A model generated the notes under the pieces. The model saw only the letters and a list, made by a program, of their open reading frames with translations. It did not search any database and had not been told where the DNA came from. A DNA stretch of 64,000 bases from Chaetorhynchus papuensis. Its lineage: Eukaryota > Chordata > Aves > Passeriformes > Rhipiduridae. The stretch lies in contig VWYX01001239.1 of NCBI GenBank assembly GCA_013396525.1, positions 124,001 to 188,000 on the forward strand. The letters run 5' to 3'. Both the position numbers and the translations under genes were made by a program. This document shows positions 36,601-47,232 of this stretch, piece by piece (the first letter of the stretch is position 1; the number at the start of each line of letters is the position of its first letter).

Positions 36601-39600
36601 GGGCACCCCTCCAAGGGGGAGGATAAAGACGGGCTAGGCAGCTTCTCTGGCTGCAGAGTGGCAGAACCTAGCTGGGCCAGGGCAGCTGGTTTGAAGCTTA
36701 ATTCCATCAAAAAACCCCCAAGGTCATAAATATGGTTTATGGAATAGTTCAGAGCCAGCTGAACTGCCCAATAGGAGCAAGCCTGTGGAAGCACCAGGGG
36801 AGCTTGGGAGCATCGCAACCCAGCCCCATGCTGCTGGCTTTTTGGCAAAGCTCTGTGCTGCTCCCAGGGGTACTCTTGGTGCTGCTGAGAGCTGTGTCCC
36901 CAGCACAGCCTCCTCCCACTACACACAAGTGCCCTTCCTGCCCCCTGTGACCGCACACAAGCCTGTGGAAGACATTGTGAAATCAAGCTGATGCTTGAGT
37001 CTGGTGATGGTTACACTGGAAACAGCATCATGGTGTGTAAGAGAGAAAAGGGCAGTGCTCTGTCAAGGGAGACGCTACAGAGCAACAGGGAACTCTGGGG
37101 GATGTGCTGAAATGGGAGCCCCATTTATCCCTTGCCTTGTGGTCAAGAGACTTCCCCCCAGAGCCCCAGTCTCTTAGAGGCTCGTTTGCTGGTGCTTTGT
37201 GGAGAGGAAATGGAGGAACAACAGCTGACTGCTGTTGGGAAATGACATGCTCTAGTTTCCTCCCCTCTTATGCTGCCCTCCATGAGCAAGGCAGACACAT
37301 CTTCCACAGGTCACTCTCCACTGCAAGTGCCTCTAAGAGCTACATTTAAAACCAAAGAAAAGTTTAGTCCAGCAGCAAAGTACTATCTGGACACATTTAC
37401 ACTCCCATGATTTAGAAGAGATGTGTTTCTTACCCTCTGCATATTATCCCATTCTGGGCAGTTTTTCCCAAGAGCATCCCCCCCACACCCCAGCAAACAT
37501 CTGAAGCAAGAACGTGGGGTGCTCATACAACATTTCTGACCCTGCTCTGCCAGGATGCAGGAGCAGAGAGCCTACATCCTGCCTTTGTCACCGTATCCAG
37601 GACCTGCGATCCAGGGTGCTCTAGAGGAGGCTGCTGTGACAGCAGTGGTTCAGCAGAGCTGCTCCCCTGTAGGACAGCACCCCCAGGCCAATGGGAGATG
37701 GACATGGAGCATGGGAATATTTGCCCTCCTCTCCTTTACCAAACTGTCCCTGGAACACAAACTTTGGAAACCTGAGCCTCCAAACACCTCCAAGATCAAC
37801 ATAACACAGCTTAGTTATCTCTACCCAGAGGCAGCACCTGAAAACCCTCGGGATACAGAGGCTTGGGAACTTCAGAGAAAAGTGGTTGGGGGAGGGGGTG
37901 GAATAGCATGAGCATTCTAAGAAATCTTTGTATATTAACCAGCAAGTACACAATCACACCTGCCACCAAGGGCTTTATAAATGCAGCAATTGCAGTGTCT
38001 GTATCATCTAGCATATAACACTTGGGCATTAGGTGAGAAACCCCAGAGCCCTTCTAATGCTTGCACCATCTCCTCAGCTGCCCTAGATGGCTTGGACTTC
38101 CCTTACGTCCTAAACTGAAACTGTCCTCACATGGGGTTTTCAGCCACAAGGCTGTTACAGGAAATGTCTGGCTGCAGTTTTCTCATTCATGAGCTTGGGC
38201 CAGTATTCAGATGTGAAAACAGCCTTGGCCAAGCCACCCCAATCACCTGGCGATGTGCTGAGGCAGGGCCACAAATACCTTTTAAAAATATTTAAATTTT
38301 TTTTCCATGCAGCCAGAAAAACAATCCAATTACCTTTTAAAAGGGACCTGTGTTTTATGTTTGATTAAAAGAACCACAGTGGTAAAAAAAGTCTGAAGCA
38401 TTTTTAATAGAGCTTAACAACAGTTGTCTAGATGTGGAGGTGACAAAGAAGTTGTGGAGAAAAGGGAGTGGCAAAAGGCTGCCAAGAAGGGGAAGCCCTT
38501 TGCCTCATGCTGTTGTCAGGCAGTGGGGTTACGTGCAGGGCTTGTATCTTACCCACTGCATGAGAAAAATTGCACACACATCTTTCCCCCTGCCCCCAGC
38601 ACACTCTTCAGCCATTTCCCTGTCCTTTTTCCAGGACCCAGGTACTCTGAGCTGGAAGAATCCCACCACAAAGACAGTGCCAGAAGGGCCTCTGGACACA
38701 AGCAGCAGTGGGTGACAGCCGAGGCAGACTCCCCTGAGCCACGGGGCAGTAAATGATCACAGGCAAGGAGCACCGTGCAATGACCTTGGCCCAGGTGCAT
38801 GCAGGCCCCATATTTCTCTGTCAAGGGAAGCAGCTTCACCCCACTGCGTCAGCATGCTTGGTTTTGTGATGCAAATACTGGGGGAGGGACCAAGAAACTA
38901 AAAGCTTTACCTTACCCAGCTGCTACAGAAAGCAAAGCAACCTGTAAAGAGAGCTCATCTTATGACAGCAGGAGACTTGGAAAGAGCCACAGTCAGAAGG
39001 TGCTCGGTTTTATCTGTGTAGAGAGCAAAGGCCAAGCTCACTCTCTGCAAGGCTTTGCAGTCAGACGGGAAGCACTGCCCACAGAGCTGCTCGAACCAGC
39101 ACACACCAAGACAAACACACCTTCCTCTCCTTCCCCCGTGGCTTTCCATCTTACCTTATCTGTAAGCGGCAAAACCCACCCAGCTCAGTAGTTGATTGTT
39201 TGAAACACAAACCTTTCAGGGTATCACCGAGGCTCAATCCTTGTGGTGAAAGCCAGGTCAAATGCAGAAAGTAGCCCTGGCTGGCATTTACACCAGCTGT
39301 TCCCTTTCTGCAAAGGGGCACGTTTCCTGCTAGTGCTTCTTATTGCAGTGACAACAGGGACAATTACTTGGACGTAAAGAAGGGTCTAGCTTTCATTTGA
39401 TCCTGGTATTAGGAAAGAGCCTGCCCCCACTTCTGCAACACCTCTCCCAGCATCCATCACACCCCAGTACACAGGCAAAGAGTAAAGCACTGATCCCAGA
39501 TCAAGCCGGGGTGGGGGAAGGGGAGAAGGGGGAGAACGGAGACTGATTCAAAACAAAAGCAGGAAAACTCGAAAAGGCTGTTCCTAGCACTGCAAGCGGG

Positions 39601-39886
39601 GGAAGAGTGAAGAGTAGTTCAGGAACACAGTGATCAGTGAGGAAACCTAAGAGCACAGAGAAAAGCGTCCGGGCTCCTCCCATCGCAGGGCGGCAGAGGC
39701 AATGGAAGCATTTGTGTTGGCAGGAAGGCAGCAGGAATAGGCAGCTCTTTCCTGTTTCGGGCGACAGAATTCAATGTGGATGTGTGCTCCTCCCTGCCGA
39801 TGGCCACTTGCAGGAAGCTGGACCCGTGTCCAAATCGCCTCCCCAGCCCCATGGGTGCTTAAATAAGATGATGGCAAGATACGCAG
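30673..39886. other. intergenic, no gene recognised
   Basis: Long stretch between the two genes. I see no exon with convincing splice sites and no known repeat. AT-rich islands at about 34620-35050 and 38270-38420 differ from the surroundings and may be regulatory or conserved non-coding DNA; this is only a guess from composition. Confidence 0.4.
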
Positions 39887-42420
39887 CCAACATTTTGTTC
39901 CACCTTTATTTTAACAATCAGATAAAAACAGAACCATATTTTTAAAAGAGTCATTACATGGCAATTATAAAGTGCATTTTCCACTTGAATGTTGTGTACA
40001 AAAATATCTTTTAAAAACAAACATGCAAAACATCCTACAAGGCACTTCCAGGCATAGAGCAAGGAGAGCAACCCCCTCACTTCTATGTTCACATTGGCAA
40101 TGGAAAAAGGGAAAAGGGGAAAGGCCACAAGTAGTATTTTTAAACTGCTATTGGTCAAACAGTCAGTTCCCAACCTAACTTTTACTTATGGCACTGCTCT
40201 TCTAGCTTATCTTTCATGTTCCTCCCTAAGCACACCCAATGCACAGCCTGAAAACAAGCCCATAAGGAGATCCCACCATCCACAGCACCCCAGACCCACA
40301 TGCCTTGTTTCAGCTCACAAACAGCTCTCCACAGGCACAAGAAGGTGCCGGGAGAACACGACTTTCCTACAGTCAGTGTCTTACAGCATTAACACCATAC
40401 ACTAAATAAATAAAAAGTATCAGCATCACTCAAACTTGCCTTAAGTTTAAAACCAAGCCAAGCTGGGCAGCAGTCCCTTCCGGAGAGACCAGATGCAGGC
40501 TCTAAGGGCTGACTTGGGAAGCTGTTTGAACAGAGGAACCAAGCCTGATGAGCTCTTGGCTAGCAAACAGATTCACCACCTCGACTAAGTGATCAGGCAC
40601 AGTGAAGACATTACTGATTTTTGTATTTTGAAAAAGCAGCAGTTGAAGGCCAGCTATTCTTCCTGCAAGCTCCTGTCCCTTTTGATATCCAACAGTGATC
40701 CCAGTATCCCTTCTAGGTTAGAGTAAAACAGCTTGTAAGTATTTATACAGTAGTCTCCAGAATTAAAAGCTATGTTAACAAAGTTAAGTAGTCTAGCCTG
40801 TTGCTTCTCTCCAGCACATCCACAGGCTACTACAGGCACCCAAAATTATATAAAGCTTATGCACTAGAAAAAGTAGTATTTCCTTGACCTCTATTTCTAC
40901 AAACTGTTCAGCACTCTCCCTTTGAGCTGAGGGATTAAGTTATTCTGCTCGGTTAGCACCCAAGAAGCTTTGTGAGGCTGTTTGGCACTGCCGAGCTCAC
41001 CACCTCAGCACACATCCAGAAGACAAGCCACCTCTTTAATCATAGGGATGGCTCACATCTGTGATTTGTCTCACATGCAGGGGTGCTGTTGGGATAACCC
41101 CACATCTCACTCTCCTCATGGCTAGTTCTTTGCATAGGTGGGGAGAGCCACTTTTTATGGTCAGAGATGCAAATCTGGGCATTTGCAGGTCAAACTGGCA
41201 GATGCTGCTCCAACAGCGAGGGAAGCCCAGCACCCTCACCCAGGACAGCCCCAGCACCCTCACATGTGAGCAGTGCCACACCTTTAGCTGCCAAGCAGTC
41301 CATGGCACAGAGTAACAAACCATTACCAGATCTTAAAAGCAACATCCGTTCCAAAGCCTGTTCATCCCAAAGCATTGCTGGGATCGCACATACCACCCCG
41401 TTCTCAGTCAAGGCACTTCCACCACAGTGGGTACACAACAGCCACCTTCCTATACAGGACACGGCACAGACAGCCATGGGCTCTGTTTGTGTTTAGCTCC
41501 TGTGACACATGAGCAGAGTCTCCTGCACAGGACCCTAGGCCCCAGCTGGGCTAAACTCTGGTTTACCATCCACAGGAAGAAGAAATGCATTTTCAGGGTC
41601 CAGCACAGCCAACTTCAGATGTCCATCAAGGGGAAAAAGCATCATTGATCACTTGTGGTTAAAGAAACAGGAAGGTTTTGAAGAAGGCAGTCAAGGATGT
41701 CAACCCACAGCTGTGTTACAAGCACCACACAGCTACAGCTAATCTCTATTTTTGGTAACACCAATGGTATGAGAGATTTTCAAGATCATCTGATATAACA
41801 ACTGGTGACTAAGCATATCAGATCCTCTCCCACAGGCACATCTCCTAATACGGCCGGCTGTAGGGCCACACTTCCTGTCATCACATTGCATTTTCACTTC
41901 CAAAACACTCTTTCTGCCTCCAGTAGGAAGGGCCTCACTACAAGGATACGTGCAAAGAGAGGACTCCGTTCCCAGCAATCCAACCACACTATTTCCTGAC
42001 AGGCACAGGCTGGCTTTGCAAGGAGAGCCCTGCAGCTGTAGTACAGCCCACTAACAATGTAATACCAGGACATATTTTGAAAGAGCCTTCTAATACTAGG
42101 CAGGCAAAACAAAGCAGCCACTACATAGCTTGGACAGGCAATATAAGCACCGTAGTGTTTCCCTGGACACTGGCAACTTTACTGAAGAGGAAGTGCTGAA
42201 GAGACATGAGCAGTCCCTGGTCCTCTGGAGAGCCAGAATTGCTTCTCTGACTATAAGCCCCCTGCCAGCAGAGCACTGCACATCTGGTTTTGCTGGGAGG
42301 CTTATGCTAAGCTACACAGAGCCATACTTCTTCCACCTATTCATACACCTGTGTTCAGACCAGCCCCAAGGCCTGCAGACACACCAGCAACAGTTAGTCA
42401 ACCTGGGCTTTGTCCTTGGG
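39887..42420 (-). other. PPP1R3B: PPP1R3B 3' UTR (extent inferred)
   Basis: On the minus strand this runs from the TGA stop at 42423-42421 to a canonical AATAAA at 39910-39905. The length of about 2.5 kb fits the long 3' UTR of mammalian PPP1R3B as I remember it. Its distal part is AT-rich, like many vertebrate 3' UTRs. A weaker ATTAAA at 41040-41035 could give a shorter form. Confidence 0.65.
39905..39910 (-). terminator. PPP1R3B: PPP1R3B poly(A) signal (AATAAA, minus strand)
   Basis: The plus strand shows TTTATT. On the minus strand AATAAA is followed by GGTGGAACAAAATGTTGG, giving a likely cleavage site near 39887. Confidence 0.65.
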
Positions 42421-43312
42421 TCAGTAGTAGGGCCCGAGCTTCTCATAGCCTGAATAACTGGGCCACTCGGGAAAGAGGCCATAGGAGCACCGGGGGCTCC
42501 CAAACCGGTCAAATGCACTGCCGAAGTCAGGAGCCTGTGGGGGACGGACAGCTTCCTGGGCAGACTTCAGTTCTGACCGTATGATCCTGTAATTTGTGCC
42601 CCTGTTGTTGTCCCAGTACACCTTCCCATTGCACTCAAAGGAAATGGCAAACTCGACTCTTTCATGTGATTGAATTCCCTCAGGCAAGCTGATGTCAAAG
42701 GAAAACGTGTCCTGATCTGACCCTCCGTACGTATCCTTGACATACTGGCATGGGTGATCTACAAAGCTTTTCCAGGTGTCAAACGTCATCCGGATCTTCA
42801 CAGTCTTTTCAAAAGCGAGGTTCTTCACCTTCACCATTCCCACAACAGATTTCTCCTTTAGCATACAGTTTTCCAGACAGACACAGTCAGTCTGGAGGCG
42901 GTTTCTGAAGTCCAGGTAGTCTACAGAGGGCTGAACAAAATCCAGGACAAAGCTGTCCTTCTCCACTGTTGTCAGACCCACGATGTTGTCTATCAGCTCT
43001 GTGATGTTGAAAGGAATATCAAGTGGATCTTCAAACTCTGAGAACACCTTTACCATTGTCAGAGCGAAGCCTCTGCTATCTGCAAATGACACCCTCTTCT
43101 TCACTTTGTTGTGTGTGAAGGAGTTTGCTGCCTCTCCTGGTCCGTTCAGTGCAGTCTTGCTGCTCAGCTGGATGCAGGGCCGCAGTGGCTTGCTTGGCTT
43201 TGGAGCAATTTTGCAGGCACACTTCTCTCTTCGCAAGGGCGAAGAGCACAGGTACAGCTGCATTGCTACATCCACAGCCATTGCTTGCTTGTGAGGGAAA
43301 TAGTCTAATACT
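42421..43312 (-). CDS. PPP1R3B: PPP1R3B coding exon 2 (main exon)
   Basis: It carries all known domains of GL. The acceptor on the minus strand is CATCTTCCAG|AGTATTAGAC at 43313/43312. Between it and the ATG at 43281 there are 31 bases without an in-frame stop. If translation starts at 43281 the product is 286 residues. Confidence 0.97.
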
Positions 43313-46204
43313 CTGGAAGATGAGAAGAAAGGTCAGTTGGTGCTAGAAAAGCATTTTAATATTAATTTTGTCAGAAAATTGATATATCACTTCCCCCCAG
43401 CCATCCCAAATACGCTTGCTTCTTAATTAAAGGCAGGCACTTGCATGGCGTGATTTACAGACACTATGAGAAACACACTGCAGCAGAAGTGGCAGGACCA
43501 GAGCTTGTTGTGCCCTTGAACAACATCTCTTCCCACTGCTACAGGGACAGAGTCACCCTTTGAAGGCACACACAGGCACTACCCTACTAGGCTAGCAATA
43601 GCAGGCTCCATCCAGAGCACTTCGAATCCAAAGCAAAGCCCATGGCTCAGTCCTGCCCGTGCTCACAAAACCCACAGATTATCAAATTTCAATGCTACGT
43701 GAAGCAGTATTCCTGCTGCGCTTTCCTCCCTCCAGGAGAGATTCTCCCCAGGGCTTCACAAGCTTTTGTAGGAGTAGGAACTCAGTTTGTCACAAGCTGC
43801 TGTACACAACTGACTTCACCTCTCGTAAAGCCCCAGATGTCAGTCAAAAAGCACTCTTTCAGTTGAACTACACACTTTGCTCGTCACTGTCCCCCAGAAC
43901 TGCTCCATCCAGAGTGCCTGCAAGTAGTATTGTAAGGGTTGCAAGTCTGACACAGCAGTAGGGCACAGGCTTAGCCAGCACTGCTCTGGAGTTTTCTTCC
44001 CTCTACTCCACTTTAAAACAAGTGTCAGCTCAGAAGGCACATCAGCCAGTTTTATCTCCAGCACAGAGTCTGCACCTCAAGCCTCCGCAGTGTTTGTGCT
44101 AAGCCCCTGGAAAACATCCATACACCCCCAGGTCTCTGCCAAACACACCTCCCCTACCCGAGGTTCACTGAGGCTTTGGAAGCAAGTCCTTCTCCCAGAA
44201 GGCACAGGCCATGTGTCCCTCCACTACAGCCCCTCCTGCAGCACCCAGCCTGTTCCTCCAGGGATGCAGCACCACCTCTCTCTCTATGCATCCATTGTAG
44301 GGCATTTTGCCAACTGGTACTTTGCCAGACGTAGCTCCCAGAACACTGCACCTATCACTCCTGCCCTTACACTGACATTCAGATGGATGCTTTTGGCAGA
44401 CTCCCTTTAGCCTGGCTCTGGATAAACCACTGGATGGATTTAACACACACATCCCCCTTAAATCAACTGTATTGCAGGTGACTTTAAACACAGAGTATAC
44501 CCTTAATAAGAATCCTGCTTGGCTGCAGGCCAGGCTCCAAAGCTGCTCCCACGGGATGAGCCAGCAGCAGTAGCAGTGACCATTGGCCTTGTGATGCAGC
44601 AGAGTTCTGGCTGCCAAAGCCATGCACAGCCAGCTCTAGTACTTGATTGCTGCTCCTGTGCCAAGAAAAAGCAAGAGCCACACTCTCCAATTCAGTGCTT
44701 TAACTCCCCACCCTGTAACACCAACACCAAAGCTCTGAGCAGGCTTTCACAGCATCCACTCAGCAAGGGGTATCTGTTTATTCAGAGCACATGTGCCAAG
44801 GCTTGCATCCCAACACACCCACCAGCCAACTCCTTCTGCAGTGCCTCCTTTCAGCTCAAGGGCAGCTGCACAAGATGGACACATCAGATCCACCTGTCTG
44901 CTAACACTGTTCTGCTCATCTCTACCTGGTTTTGCCAAGTTTTTGTTCATAGACACTTTATATAGGTCATTTCCTCCTTTAAATTAATGCAGCCTCCAAT
45001 GCTTACTTGGGTCAGTTTCATCTGCATTGCATCTTTTCCCAGGGAAATTTATTCAGCTGAACTCCTGTAACTTCTGAGAAGTCAGGTTTCATAGTAAGCC
45101 TTAGTTACTCACAGTTTTAGAATGAAGGGGCCATAAAATACCCAGCCCAACTGCACTTCTTGGGAGCTTTTTTCCAAGCTAAAAACCATAGCAAGAGCTT
45201 TTCATAACCAGCTATGAGCATGAGCTCTGTACTTTTATGAACCGCCTTTCCAGCTCATTTGATATGCCAGAGAACTTTTTCTGCGCTTGAGAGTCTGCTG
45301 ATGCTCAGCTCTCAGCCAGAGGCAGGTTTCCCCTTTTGGGGCTGATGAGGGTTGTCTTGAATTTCAGATGCTTTGAAGGTGGGAGCAGGGATATAGTTTT
45401 GAGAGCTCACGCAGGAAAGAAAGCTCCAGAAAGCAAGAAGTGAAAGGCAGGGAGCCCTATGCAGGTACAGGGGCCAATTCCTTTCCCTTGCCCCTCAAAA
45501 GGGGAACAAATTCGACTCTGCCTCCGGACTTCTTCCTGTAGCTTTACCCTCTCCTGAAAAGGATGTCCGTCGCCACTCACTCCTCCCTCCCGTCATTCTA
45601 CGAAGGAGAATTAAGCCAGAGCCAAGGAATTACTTACACCTCCATTATCGAACCCCTTCGGTTGCCTCCGCTATGCTTCCCACGCTACCTGGGGACAGGT
45701 GACCCCTTGCACAGGGCTGGGCGTGCAGCACTTGCCGAGCCAAAGTTCGCAGCCGTGACACACAGCCGGCTGAAGCAGCGCTCGGACGCTCCGCACCCCC
45801 TCCTCCTCCCCGACCCAGGGAAGGCCGGGCCGCCCCGCGGGCACAGCCCGCTTCCCGCAGGCATCTGCCCGGCGGTGCTAACTCGCTATAGCCCGCCCCC
45901 TCCGCAACCCCAGCCAAGCCGCGCCGCCCCGACCCGGGAGAGGCAGCAGAAGAGAGCCCCGCGGAGGGGCAGCCCCGCCGCCACCGCTCCCGGCTCAGAC
46001 GGGGGGCTGCAGGAGCCAAGCCGCAGGATCCCATTTCTCCCCCAGGAACAGCACCGCGGCGGGGAGCGCCAGAACCGCTCCCGCACACGCGAGGGGGCTG
46101 CGGCCCCGAGCAGGAGAGGAAGGCAAAGCGGAGGAGAAGCAGCAGCATCAGCGCCGGGGGTCGCGGCGGGCGGGGGCGGCGCGCCCGTACCTGGTGCAGT
46201 GCAT
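42421..46204 (-). CDS. PPP1R3B: PPP1R3B, protein phosphatase 1 regulatory subunit 3B (GL), two coding exons, 301 aa
   Basis: Coding join on the minus strand: 46204-46191 and 43312-42421; 906 nt, 301 residues plus TGA. The protein is the hepatic glycogen-targeting subunit of PP1. It brings PP1 to glycogen, where PP1 activates glycogen synthase and inactivates phosphorylase. Visible parts in 301-residue numbering: the PP1-docking RVxF motif RVSF at 78-81 inside KKRVSFADSRG; a CBM21 glycogen-binding domain at about 142-250 (VKNLAFEKTVKIRMTFDTW, then KVYWDNNRGTNYRI); and the C-terminal phosphorylase-a-binding tail ending YEKLGPYY. Residues 16-301 lie in one uninterrupted exon. The first 15 residues come from exon 1 spliced in frame. 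The internal ATG (43281) has a stronger Kozak context (GCAATGG) than the exon 1 ATG (CCTATGC), so a 286-residue form is also possible. The internal start gives the length usual in mammals, 285 aa. Confidence 0.9.
43313..46190 (-). other. PPP1R3B: PPP1R3B intron 1
   Basis: A 2.9-kb GT-AG intron (donor CACCAG|GTACGG at 46190, acceptor TTCCAG at 43313). Its 5' end lies in the CpG island. No other exon or known repeat is recognised inside. Confidence 0.8.
46191..46204 (-). CDS. PPP1R3B: PPP1R3B coding exon 1 (short coding part)
   Basis: Fourteen coding bases, ATGCACTGCACCAG, followed by a good donor GTACGG. Joined to exon 2 they give MHCTRVLDYFPHKQA in frame with MAVDVAMQLYL. The paralogue PPP1R3C begins, from memory, with a similar MSCTR...D...VDVAM pattern and is also split after the CTR codons, which supports this reading. 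Confidence 0.72.
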
Positions 46205-46414
46205 AGGGCCGGTCCGGCAGCACCGCCTCGCGCCGCGCGGGCTCCCGGCCCGGCCTCTTAAGGGCGCCCGGCCCCGCCCCGACTAGCGGCGGCCAATCAG
46301 CGCGCTCCGAGCGCGGGCGCCCGGCACGCGAGGGGGCGGGGCCGGCTCGGTGGGCGGGGCCGCGGTGCCCAGCGGGTGCTGAGGGGCCGCGCGGGGACGG
46401 GGGATCCGCCTGGT

Positions 46415-46655
46415 GTGAGCAGCGCCGGGGCTCCCGTGTGGGGGAACCCCCGTGAGCAGCGCCGGGGCTCCCGTGTGGGGGGAACCCCCGTGAGCAGCGC
46501 CGGGGCTCCCGTGTGGGGGAACCCCCGTGAGCAGCGCCCGGGCTCCCGTGTGGGGGGAACCCCCGTGAGCAGCGCCGGGGCTCCCGTGTGGGGGAACCCC
46601 CGTGAGCAGCGCCGGGGCTCCCGTGTGGGGGAACCTCCGTGAGCAGCCCCGCCGC
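46415..46655. repeat. 37-38 bp GC-rich minisatellite, six full copies and one partial
   Basis: Units start at 46415, 46452, 46490, 46527, 46565 and 46602, with a partial one at 46639. Each begins GTGAGCAGCGCCGGGGCTCC and ends in G(5-6)AAC(5). Units differ mainly by one extra G. The last full unit has ACCTCC in place of ACCCCC. The array sits about 185-425 bp upstream of the likely PPP1R3B start site. The repeats keep long frames open on both strands; these are not taken as coding. Confidence 0.95.
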
Positions 46656-46776
46656 TCCTCCCCGCGGCAGGGCAAGCTCGTTGTGGTAGAAGTGACAAGC
46701 TCTGTGTCAGGCTTCAGCTGGCCCCAGTCCCCCACTGTCCGTCGGCTCCTGCACCAGGTTGCTGTCCTTGTGTGTC

Positions 46777-47232
46777 CAGAATCACAGAATCAATTTGGTT
46801 GGAAAGGACCTCTGAGATCACTGAGTCCAACTTATGACTGAACACCACCATGTCAACTAAACCACAGCACTAGGTGCCACGTCCAGTCTTTCCTGACTCC
46901 ACCAGATCCCTGGGCAGCCCACTTCAATGTCTAACCACCCTTTCTGTGAAGAAGTTCCTTCTAATGTCCAACCTAAGCCACTCCTGGTGCAGCTTAAGAC
47001 TATGTCCTCTTGTCCTGTCACTGATTACCTGGGAGAAGAGGCTTCTTTCGCGTACTTGTAGACAGTGATTAAGGTCTCCCTTGAGCCTTCTTTTCTCCGG
47101 ACTGAACACCTGCAGCTCCCTCAGCCGCTCCTCAAAGAACTTGTGTTCCAGACCCATCACCTGCCTTGTTGCCCTTCTCTGGACCTGCTCCAGCACCTAA
47201 ATGTCCTTCCTGAATTGAGGGGCCAGAAATGA
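46777..47232 (-). mobile_element. CR1 LINE, 3' end with ORF2 C-terminus (antisense)
   Basis: On the minus strand an open segment (47196-46924) reads LEQVQRRATRQVMGLEHKFF, then ERLRELQVFSPEKRRLKGDL, SDRTRGHSLKL and RRNFFTERVVRH. This is the well-known C-terminal part of the CR1 ORF2 polyprotein. The 3' end carries the AGAATCACAGAATCA (plus strand) tail. It is 5'-truncated and about 455 bp long. It lies just beyond the PPP1R3B CpG island. Confidence 0.96.

Larger units (their letters stand above)
45760..46660 (-). promoter_or_regulatory. PPP1R3B: CpG island and promoter of PPP1R3B
   Basis: A GC- and CpG-rich block covering exon 1, the start of intron 1 and about 400 bp upstream. A TATA-like CTTAAGAG lies on the minus strand at about 46262-46255. 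If used, transcription would start near 46230 and leave only about 25 bases before the exon 1 ATG. The minisatellite at 46415-46655 forms the upstream part of the island. Confidence 0.75.

Noticed and set aside
45563..46261. 232-codon open frame on the plus strand and a 192-codon one opposite it at the PPP1R3B promoter
   Set aside because: Same CpG-island effect, low-complexity composition on both strands. The minus-strand one opens at a GTG and merely reads through exon 1 into the intron.
46283..46735. Long repetitive frames (GVPPHGSPGAAHG-type repeats) on the minus strand
   Set aside because: They are translations of the minisatellite; frame changes with the 37/38 bp unit length, so no stable protein repeat is implied.
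46924..47196. 90-codon minus-strand frame that looks like a protein gene
   Set aside because: It is the C-terminal remnant of CR1 ORF2, annotated as part of the transposon and not as a host gene.
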